From Chlorocebus sabaeus (lineage: Eukaryota; Chordata; Mammalia; Primates; Cercopithecidae), in the NCBI RefSeq assembly GCF_047675955.1, contig NW_027327637.1, positions 434,001 through 498,000 on the forward strand: a DNA stretch of 64,000 nucleotides, written 5' to 3'. Position 1 is the stretch's first letter, and each line of letters starts with the position of its first letter. A program made the position numbers and the translations under genes. Below are positions 50,396 to 60,699 of the stretch, piece by piece. The notes beneath the pieces were generated by a model, which searched no databases, was not told the DNA's origin, and was given only the letters and a program-made list of their open reading frames with translations.

Positions 50396-53300
50396 TCGTT
50401 CAAAACTGGAAAGAAGCTTTCTGAGAAACTGCTCTGTGTTCTGTTAATTCATCTCACAGAGTTACATCTTTCCCTTCAAGAAGCCTTTCGCTAAGGCTGT
50501 TCTTGTGGAATTGGCAAAGGGATATTTGGAAGCCCATAGAGGGCTATGGTGAAAAAGGAAATATCTTCCGTTCAAAACTGGAAAGAAGCTTTCTGAGAAA
50601 CTGCTCTGTGTTCTGTTAATTCATCTCACAGAGTTACATCTTTCCCTTCAAGAAGCCTTTCGCTAAGGCTGTTCTTGTGGAATTGGCAAAGGGATATTTG
50701 GAAGCCCATAGAGGGCTATGGTGAAAAAGGAAATATCTTCCGTTCAAAACTGGAAAGAAGCTTTCTGAGAAACTGCTCTGTGTTCTGTTAATTCATCTCA
50801 CAGAGTTACATCTTTAACTTCAAGAAGCCTTTCGCTAAGGCTGTTCTTGTGGAATTGGCAAAGGGATATTTGGAAGCCCATAGAGGGCTATGGAGAAAAA
50901 GGAAATATCTTCCGTTCAAAACTGGAAAGAAGCTTTCTGAGAAACTGTTCTATGTTCTGTTAATTCATCTCACAGAGTTACATCTTTCTCTTCAAGAAGC
51001 CTTTCGCTTAGGCTGTTCTTGTGGAATTGGCAAAGGGATATTTGGAAGCCCATAGAGGGCTATGGTGAAAAAGGAAATATCTTTCGTTCAAAACTGGAAA
51101 GAAGCTTTCTGAGAAACTGCTCTGTGTTCTGTTAATTCAACTCACAGAGTTACATCTTTCCCTTCAAGAAGCCTTTCGCTAAGGCTGTTCTTGTGGAATT
51201 GGCAAAGGGATATTTGGAAGCCCATAGAGGGCTATGGTGAAAAAGGAAATATCTTCCGTTCAAAACTGGAAAGAAGCTTTCTGAGAAACTGCTCTGTGTT
51301 CTGTTAATTCATCTCACAGAGTTACATCTATCCTTTCAAGAAGCCTTTCGCTAACGCTGTTCTTGTGGAATTGGCAAAGGGATATTTGGAAGCCCATAGA
51401 GGGCTATGGTGAAAAAGGAAATATCTTCCGTTCAAAACTGGAAAGAAGGTTTCTGAGAAACTGCTCTGTGTTCTGTTAATTCATCTCACAGAGTTACATC
51501 TTTCCCTTCAAGAAGCCTTTCGCTAAGGCTGTTCTTGTGGAATTGGCAAAGGGATATTTGGAAGCCCATAGAGGGCTATGGTGAAAAAGGAAATATCTTC
51601 CGTTCAAAACTGGAAAGAAGCTTTCTGAGAAACTGCTCTGTGTTCTGTTAATTCATCTCACAGAGTTACATCTTTCCCTTCAAGAAGCCTTTCGCTAAGG
51701 CTGTTCTTGTGGAATTGGCAAAGGGATATTTGGAAGCCTACAGAGGGCTATGGTGAAAAAGGAAATATCTTCCGTTCAAAACTGGAGAGAAGCTTTCTGA
51801 GAAACTGTTCTATGTTCTGTTAATTCATCTCACAGAGTTACATCTTTCCCTTCAAGAAGCCTTTCGCTAAGGCTGTTCTTGTGGAATTGGCAAAGGGATA
51901 TTTGGAAGCCCATAGAGGGCTATGGTGAAAAAGGAAATATCTTCCGTTCAAAACTGGAAAGAAGCTTTCTGAGAAACTGCTCTGTGTTCTGTTAATTCAT
52001 CTCACAGAGTTACATCTTTAACTTCAAGAAGCCTTTCGCTAGGCTGTTCTTGTGGAATTGGCAAAGGGATATTTGGAAGCCCATAGAGGGCTATGGTGAA
52101 AAAGGACATATCTTCCGTTCAAAACTGGAAATAAGCTTTCTGAGAAACTGCTCTGTGTTCTGTTAATTCATCTCACAGAGTTACATCTTTCCCTTCAAGA
52201 AGCCTTTCGCTAAGGCTGTTCTTGTGGAATTGGCAAAGGGATATTTGGAAGCCCATAGAGGGCTATGGTGAAAAAGGAAATATCTTCCGTTCAAAACTGG
52301 AAAGAAGCTTTCTGAGAAACTGCTCTGTGTTCTGTTAATTCATCTCACAGAGTTACATCTTTCCCTTCAAGAAGCCTTTCGCTAAGGCTGTTCTTGTGGA
52401 ATTGGCAAAGGGATATTTGGAAGCCCATAGAGGGCTATGGTGAAGAAGGAAATATCTTCCGTTCAAAACTGGAAAGAAGCTTTCTGAGAAACTGCTCTGT
52501 GTTCTGTTAATTCATCTCACAGAGTTACATCTTTAACTTCAAGAAGCCTTTCGCTAAGGCTGTTCTTGTGGAATTGGCAAAGGGATATTTGGAAGCCCAT
52601 AGAGGGCTATGGAGAAAAAGGAAATATCTTCCGTTCAAAACTGGAAAGAAGCTTTCTGAGAAACTCTTCTATTTTCTGTTAATTCATCTCACAGAGTTAC
52701 ATCTTTCCCTTCAAGAAGCCTTTCGCTAAGGCTGTTCTTGTGGAATTGGCAAAGGGATATTTGGAAGCCCATAGAGGGCTATGGTGAAAAAGGAAATATC
52801 TTTCGTTCAAAACTGGAAAGAAGCTTTCTGAGAAACTGCTCTGTGTTCTGTTAATTCATCTCACAGAGTTACATCTTTCCCTTCAAGAAGCCTTTCGCTA
52901 AGCCTGTTCTTGTGGAATTGGCATAGGGATATTTCGAAGCCCATAGAGGGCTATGGTGAAAAAGGAAATATCTTCCGTTCAAAACTGGAAAGAAGCTTTC
53001 TGAGAAACTGCTCTGTGTTCTCTTAATTCATCTCACAGAGTTACATCTTTACCTTCAAGAAGCCTTTCGCTAAGGCTGTTCTTGTGGAATTGGCAAAGGG
53101 ATATTTGGAAGCCCATAGAGGGCTATGGTGAAAAAGGAAATATCTTCCGTTCAAAACTGGAAAGAAGCTTTCTGAGAAACTGCTCTGTGTTCTGTTAATT
53201 CATCTAACAGAGTTACATCTTTCCCTTCAAGAAGTCTTTCGCTAAGGCTGTTCTTGTGGAATTGGCAAAGGGATATTTGGAAGCCCATAGAGGGCTATGG

Positions 53301-55381
53301 TGAAAAAGGAAATATCTTCCGTTCAAAACTGGAAAGAAGCTTTCTGAGAAACTGCTCTGTGTTCTGTTAATTCATCTCACAGAGTTACATCTTTAACTTC
53401 AAGAAGCCTTTCGCTAAGGCTGTTCTTGTGGAACTGGCAAAGGGATATTTGGAAGCCCATAGAGGGCTATGTTGAAAAAGGAAATATCTTCCGTTCCAAA
53501 CTGGAAAGAAGCTTTCTGAGAAACTGCTCTGTGTTCTGTTAATTCATCTCACAGAGTTACATCTTTCCCTTCAGGAAGCCTTTCGCTAAGGCTGTTCTTG
53601 TGGAATTGGCAAAGGGATATTTGGAAGCCCATAGAGGGCTATGGTGAAAAAGGAAATATCTTCCGTTCAAAACTGGAAAGAACTTTCTGAGAAACTGCTC
53701 TGTGTTCTGTTAACTCATCTCACAGAGTTACATCTTTCCCTTCAAGAAGCCTTTCGCTAAGGCTGTTCTTGTGGAATTGGCAAAGGGATATTTGGAAGCC
53801 CATAGAGGGCTATGTTGAAAAAGGAAATATCTTCCGTTCAAAACTGGAAAGAAGCTTTCTGAGAAACTGCTCTGTGTTCTGTTAATTCATCTCAACGAGT
53901 TACATCTTTCCCTTCAAGAAGACTTTCGCTTAGGCTGTTCTTGTGGAATTGGCAAAGGGATAAGTGGAAGCCCATAGAGGGCTATGTTGAAAAAGGAAAT
54001 ATCTTCCGTTCAAAACTGGAAAGAAGCTTTCTGAGAAACTGCTCTGTGTTCTGTTAATTCATCTCACAGAGTTACATCTTTCCCTTCAAGAAGCCTTTCG
54101 CTAAGGCTGTTCTTGTGGAATTGGCAAAGGGATATTTGGAAGCCCATAGAGGGCTATGGAGAAAAAGGAAATATCTTCCGTTCAAAACTGGAAAGAAGCT
54201 TTCTGAGAAACTGTTCTATGTTCTGTTAATTCATCTCACAGAGTTACATCTTTCCCTTCAAGAAGCCTTTCGCTTAGGCTGTTCTTGGGGAATTGGCAAA
54301 GGGATATTTGGAAGCCCATAGAGGGCTATGGTGAAAAAGGAAATAACTTTCGTTCAAAACTGGAAAGAAGCTTTCTGAGAAACTGCTCTGTGTTCTGTTA
54401 ATTCATCTCACAGAGTTACATCTTTCCCTTCAAGAAGCCTTTCGCTAAGGCTGTTCTTGTGGAATTGGCAAAGGGATATTTGGAAGCCCATAGAGGGCTA
54501 TGGTGAAAAAGGAAATATCTTCCGTTCAAAACTGGAAAGAAGCTTTCTGAGAAACTGCTCTGTGTTCTGTTAATTCATCTCACAGAGTTACATCTTTCCC
54601 TTCAAGAAGCCTTTCGCTAAGGCTGTTCTTGTGGAATTGGCAAAGGGATATTTGGAAGCCCATAGAGGGCTATGTTGAAAAAGGAAATATCTTCCGTTCA
54701 AAACTGGAAAGAAGCTTTCTGAGAAACTGCTCTGTGTTCTGTTAATTCATCTCAACGAGTTACATCTTTCCCTTCAAGAAGACTTTCGCTTAGGCTGTTC
54801 TTGTGGAATTGGCAAAGGGATATTTGGAAGCCCATAGAGGGCTATGTTGAAAAAGGAAATATCATCCGTTCAAAACTGGAAAGAAGCTTTCTGAGAAACT
54901 GCTCTGTGTTCTGTTAATTCATCTCACAGAGTTACATCTTTCCCTTCAAGAAGCCTTTCGCTAAGGCTGTTCTTGTGGAATTGGCAAAGGGATATTTGGA
55001 AGCCCCTAGAGGGCTATGGAGAAAAAGGAAATATCTTCCGTTCAAAACTGGAAAGAAGCTTTCTGAGAAACTGTTCTATGTTCTGTTAATTCATCTCACA
55101 GAGTTACATCTTTCCCTTCAAGAAGCCTTTCGCTTAGGCTGTTCTTGTGGAATTGGCAAAGGGATATTTGGAAGCCCATAGAGGGCTATGGTGAAAAAGG
55201 AAATATCTTTCGTTCAAAACTGGAAAGAAGCTTTCTGAGAAACTGCTCTGTGTTCTGTTAATTCATCTCACACAGTTACATCTTTCCCTTCAAGAAGCCT
55301 TTCGCTAAGGCTGTTCTTGTGGAATTGGCAAAGGGATATTTGGAAGCCCATAGAGGGCTATGGTGAAAAAGGAAATATCTT
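50396..55381 (+). repeat. 29-monomer tandem duplication, copy 1 (4986 bp)
   Basis: About twenty rare markers in this copy recur exactly 4986 bases later. Examples are gaaggtttctg (51444), agcctacag (51736), cgctaggctg (52036), gacatatc plus gaaataagc (52105-52135), gaagaagg (52442), aactcttctattttctg (52664), ggcatagggat (52920), catctaacag (53203), ttccaaactgg (53494), aaagaactttctg (53673), gataagtgg (53959), atcatccg (54861), agcccctag (54999) and cacacagtt (55270). The length is 29 x 172 - 2, from one-base losses at about 52040 and 53678. The left limit is the TTTCG start at 50395, which the other copy lacks. I found no difference between copies inside the match. Confidence 0.92.
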
Positions 55382-58300
55382 CCGTTCAAAACTGGAAAGA
55401 AGCTTTCTGAGAAACTGCTCTGTGTTCTGTTAATTCATCTCACAGAGTTACATCTTTCCCTTCAAGAAGCCTTTCGCTAAGGCTGTTCTTGTGGAATTGG
55501 CAAAGGGATATTTGGAAGCCCATAGAGGGCTATGGTGAAAAAGGAAATATCTTCCGTTCAAAACTGGAAAGAAGCTTTCTGAGAAACTGCTCTGTGTTCT
55601 GTTAATTCATCTCACAGAGTTACATCTTTCCCTTCAAGAAGCCTTTCGCTAAGGCTGTTCTTGTGGAATTGGCAAAGGGATATTTGGAAGCCCATAGAGG
55701 GCTATGGTGAAAAAGGAAATATCTTCCGTTCAAAACTGGAAAGAAGCTTTCTGAGAAACTGCTCTGTGTTCTGTTAATTCATCTCACAGAGTTACATCTT
55801 TAACTTCAAGAAGCCTTTCGCTAAGGCTGTTCTTGTGGAATTGGCAAAGGGATATTTGGAAGCCCATAGAGGGCTATGGAGAAAAAGGAAATATCTTCCG
55901 TTCAAAACTGGAAAGAAGCTTTCTGAGAAACTGTTCTATGTTCTGTTAATTCATCTCACAGAGTTACATCTTTCTCTTCAAGAAGCCTTTCGCTTAGGCT
56001 GTTCTTGTGGAATTGGCAAAGGGATATTTGGAAGCCCATAGAGGGCTATGGTGAAAAAGGAAATATCTTTCGTTCAAAACTGGAAAGAAGCTTTCTGAGA
56101 AACTGCTCTGTGTTCTGTTAATTCAACTCACAGAGTTACATCTTTCCCTTCAAGAAGCCTTTCGCTAAGGCTGTTCTTGTGGAATTGGCAAAGGGATATT
56201 TGGAAGCCCATAGAGGGCTATGGTGAAAAAGGAAATATCTTCCGTTCAAAACTGGAAAGAAGCTTTCTGAGAAACTGCTCTGTGTTCTGTTAATTCATCT
56301 CACAGAGTTACATCTATCCTTTCAAGAAGCCTTTCGCTAACGCTGTTCTTGTGGAATTGGCAAAGGGATATTTGGAAGCCCATAGAGGGCTATGGTGAAA
56401 AAGGAAATATCTTCCGTTCAAAACTGGAAAGAAGGTTTCTGAGAAACTGCTCTGTGTTCTGTTAATTCATCTCACAGAGTTACATCTTTCCCTTCAAGAA
56501 GCCTTTCGCTAAGGCTGTTCTTGTGGAATTGGCAAAGGGATATTTGGAAGCCCATAGAGGGCTATGGTGAAAAAGGAAATATCTTCCGTTCAAAACTGGA
56601 AAGAAGCTTTCTGAGAAACTGCTCTGTGTTCTGTTAATTCATCTCACAGAGTTACATCTTTCCCTTCAAGAAGCCTTTCGCTAAGGCTGTTCTTGTGGAA
56701 TTGGCAAAGGGATATTTGGAAGCCTACAGAGGGCTATGGTGAAAAAGGAAATATCTTCCGTTCAAAACTGGAGAGAAGCTTTCTGAGAAACTGTTCTATG
56801 TTCTGTTAATTCATCTCACAGAGTTACATCTTTCCCTTCAAGAAGCCTTTCGCTAAGGCTGTTCTTGTGGAATTGGCAAAGGGATATTTGGAAGCCCATA
56901 GAGGGCTATGGTGAAAAAGGAAATATCTTCCGTTCAAAACTGGAAAGAAGCTTTCTGAGAAACTGCTCTGTGTTCTGTTAATTCATCTCACAGAGTTACA
57001 TCTTTAACTTCAAGAAGCCTTTCGCTAGGCTGTTCTTGTGGAATTGGCAAAGGGATATTTGGAAGCCCATAGAGGGCTATGGTGAAAAAGGACATATCTT
57101 CCGTTCAAAACTGGAAATAAGCTTTCTGAGAAACTGCTCTGTGTTCTGTTAATTCATCTCACAGAGTTACATCTTTCCCTTCAAGAAGCCTTTCGCTAAG
57201 GCTGTTCTTGTGGAATTGGCAAAGGGATATTTGGAAGCCCATAGAGGGCTATGGTGAAAAAGGAAATATCTTCCGTTCAAAACTGGAAAGAAGCTTTCTG
57301 AGAAACTGCTCTGTGTTCTGTTAATTCATCTCACAGAGTTACATCTTTCCCTTCAAGAAGCCTTTCGCTAAGGCTGTTCTTGTGGAATTGGCAAAGGGAT
57401 ATTTGGAAGCCCATAGAGGGCTATGGTGAAGAAGGAAATATCTTCCGTTCAAAACTGGAAAGAAGCTTTCTGAGAAACTGCTCTGTGTTCTGTTAATTCA
57501 TCTCACAGAGTTACATCTTTAACTTCAAGAAGCCTTTCGCTAAGGCTGTTCTTGTGGAATTGGCAAAGGGATATTTGGAAGCCCATAGAGGGCTATGGAG
57601 AAAAAGGAAATATCTTCCGTTCAAAACTGGAAAGAAGCTTTCTGAGAAACTCTTCTATTTTCTGTTAATTCATCTCACAGAGTTACATCTTTCCCTTCAA
57701 GAAGCCTTTCGCTAAGGCTGTTCTTGTGGAATTGGCAAAGGGATATTTGGAAGCCCATAGAGGGCTATGGTGAAAAAGGAAATATCTTTCGTTCAAAACT
57801 GGAAAGAAGCTTTCTGAGAAACTGCTCTGTGTTCTGTTAATTCATCTCACAGAGTTACATCTTTCCCTTCAAGAAGCCTTTCGCTAAGCCTGTTCTTGTG
57901 GAATTGGCATAGGGATATTTCGAAGCCCATAGAGGGCTATGGTGAAAAAGGAAATATCTTCCGTTCAAAACTGGAAAGAAGCTTTCTGAGAAACTGCTCT
58001 GTGTTCTCTTAATTCATCTCACAGAGTTACATCTTTACCTTCAAGAAGCCTTTCGCTAAGGCTGTTCTTGTGGAATTGGCAAAGGGATATTTGGAAGCCC
58101 ATAGAGGGCTATGGTGAAAAAGGAAATATCTTCCGTTCAAAACTGGAAAGAAGCTTTCTGAGAAACTGCTCTGTGTTCTGTTAATTCATCTAACAGAGTT
58201 ACATCTTTCCCTTCAAGAAGTCTTTCGCTAAGGCTGTTCTTGTGGAATTGGCAAAGGGATATTTGGAAGCCCATAGAGGGCTATGGTGAAAAAGGAAATA

Positions 58301-60367
58301 TCTTCCGTTCAAAACTGGAAAGAAGCTTTCTGAGAAACTGCTCTGTGTTCTGTTAATTCATCTCACAGAGTTACATCTTTAACTTCAAGAAGCCTTTCGC
58401 TAAGGCTGTTCTTGTGGAACTGGCAAAGGGATATTTGGAAGCCCATAGAGGGCTATGTTGAAAAAGGAAATATCTTCCGTTCCAAACTGGAAAGAAGCTT
58501 TCTGAGAAACTGCTCTGTGTTCTGTTAATTCATCTCACAGAGTTACATCTTTCCCTTCAGGAAGCCTTTCGCTAAGGCTGTTCTTGTGGAATTGGCAAAG
58601 GGATATTTGGAAGCCCATAGAGGGCTATGGTGAAAAAGGAAATATCTTCCGTTCAAAACTGGAAAGAACTTTCTGAGAAACTGCTCTGTGTTCTGTTAAC
58701 TCATCTCACAGAGTTACATCTTTCCCTTCAAGAAGCCTTTCGCTAAGGCTGTTCTTGTGGAATTGGCAAAGGGATATTTGGAAGCCCATAGAGGGCTATG
58801 TTGAAAAAGGAAATATCTTCCGTTCAAAACTGGAAAGAAGCTTTCTGAGAAACTGCTCTGTGTTCTGTTAATTCATCTCAACGAGTTACATCTTTCCCTT
58901 CAAGAAGACTTTCGCTTAGGCTGTTCTTGTGGAATTGGCAAAGGGATAAGTGGAAGCCCATAGAGGGCTATGTTGAAAAAGGAAATATCTTCCGTTCAAA
59001 ACTGGAAAGAAGCTTTCTGAGAAACTGCTCTGTGTTCTGTTAATTCATCTCACAGAGTTACATCTTTCCCTTCAAGAAGCCTTTCGCTAAGGCTGTTCTT
59101 GTGGAATTGGCAAAGGGATATTTGGAAGCCCATAGAGGGCTATGGAGAAAAAGGAAATATCTTCCGTTCAAAACTGGAAAGAAGCTTTCTGAGAAACTGT
59201 TCTATGTTCTGTTAATTCATCTCACAGAGTTACATCTTTCCCTTCAAGAAGCCTTTCGCTTAGGCTGTTCTTGGGGAATTGGCAAAGGGATATTTGGAAG
59301 CCCATAGAGGGCTATGGTGAAAAAGGAAATAACTTTCGTTCAAAACTGGAAAGAAGCTTTCTGAGAAACTGCTCTGTGTTCTGTTAATTCATCTCACAGA
59401 GTTACATCTTTCCCTTCAAGAAGCCTTTCGCTAAGGCTGTTCTTGTGGAATTGGCAAAGGGATATTTGGAAGCCCATAGAGGGCTATGGTGAAAAAGGAA
59501 ATATCTTCCGTTCAAAACTGGAAAGAAGCTTTCTGAGAAACTGCTCTGTGTTCTGTTAATTCATCTCACAGAGTTACATCTTTCCCTTCAAGAAGCCTTT
59601 CGCTAAGGCTGTTCTTGTGGAATTGGCAAAGGGATATTTGGAAGCCCATAGAGGGCTATGTTGAAAAAGGAAATATCTTCCGTTCAAAACTGGAAAGAAG
59701 CTTTCTGAGAAACTGCTCTGTGTTCTGTTAATTCATCTCAACGAGTTACATCTTTCCCTTCAAGAAGACTTTCGCTTAGGCTGTTCTTGTGGAATTGGCA
59801 AAGGGATATTTGGAAGCCCATAGAGGGCTATGTTGAAAAAGGAAATATCATCCGTTCAAAACTGGAAAGAAGCTTTCTGAGAAACTGCTCTGTGTTCTGT
59901 TAATTCATCTCACAGAGTTACATCTTTCCCTTCAAGAAGCCTTTCGCTAAGGCTGTTCTTGTGGAATTGGCAAAGGGATATTTGGAAGCCCCTAGAGGGC
60001 TATGGAGAAAAAGGAAATATCTTCCGTTCAAAACTGGAAAGAAGCTTTCTGAGAAACTGTTCTATGTTCTGTTAATTCATCTCACAGAGTTACATCTTTC
60101 CCTTCAAGAAGCCTTTCGCTTAGGCTGTTCTTGTGGAATTGGCAAAGGGATATTTGGAAGCCCATAGAGGGCTATGGTGAAAAAGGAAATATCTTTCGTT
60201 CAAAACTGGAAAGAAGCTTTCTGAGAAACTGCTCTGTGTTCTGTTAATTCATCTCACACAGTTACATCTTTCCCTTCAAGAAGCCTTTCGCTAAGGCTGT
60301 TCTTGTGGAATTGGCAAAGGGATATTTGGAAGCCCATAGAGGGCTATGGTGAAAAAGGAAATATCTT
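55382..60367 (+). repeat. 29-monomer tandem duplication, copy 2 (4986 bp)
   Basis: This is the second copy of the preceding unit, with the same markers at +4986, including both one-base losses (about 57026 and 58664). The match to copy 1 continues past the nominal end into the start of a third passage, to about 60700. There a single g is missing from gaaaaaggaaat, and private changes begin (gaattagcaaagggattttt at 60825, cccatcaag at 60959). The exact breakpoint inside the overlap cannot be placed. A very young tandem duplication or an assembly artefact would both look like this. Confidence 0.92.
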
Positions 60368-60699
60368 CCGTTCAAAACTGGAAAGAAGCTTTCTGAGAAA
60401 CTGCTCTGTGTTCTGTTAATTCATCTCACAGAGTTACATCTTTCCCTTCAAGAAGCCTTTCGCTAAGGCTGTTCTTGTGGAATTGGCAAAGGGATATTTG
60501 GAAGCCCATAGAGGGCTATGGTGAAAAAGGAAATATCTTCCGTTCAAAACTGGAAAGAAGCTTTCTGAGAAACTGCTCTGTGTTCTGTTAATTCATCTCA
60601 CAGAGTTACATCTTTCCCTTCAAGAAGCCTTTCGCTAAGGCTGTTCTTGTGGAATTGGCAAAGGGATATTTGGAAGCCCATAGAGGGCTATGGTGAAAA

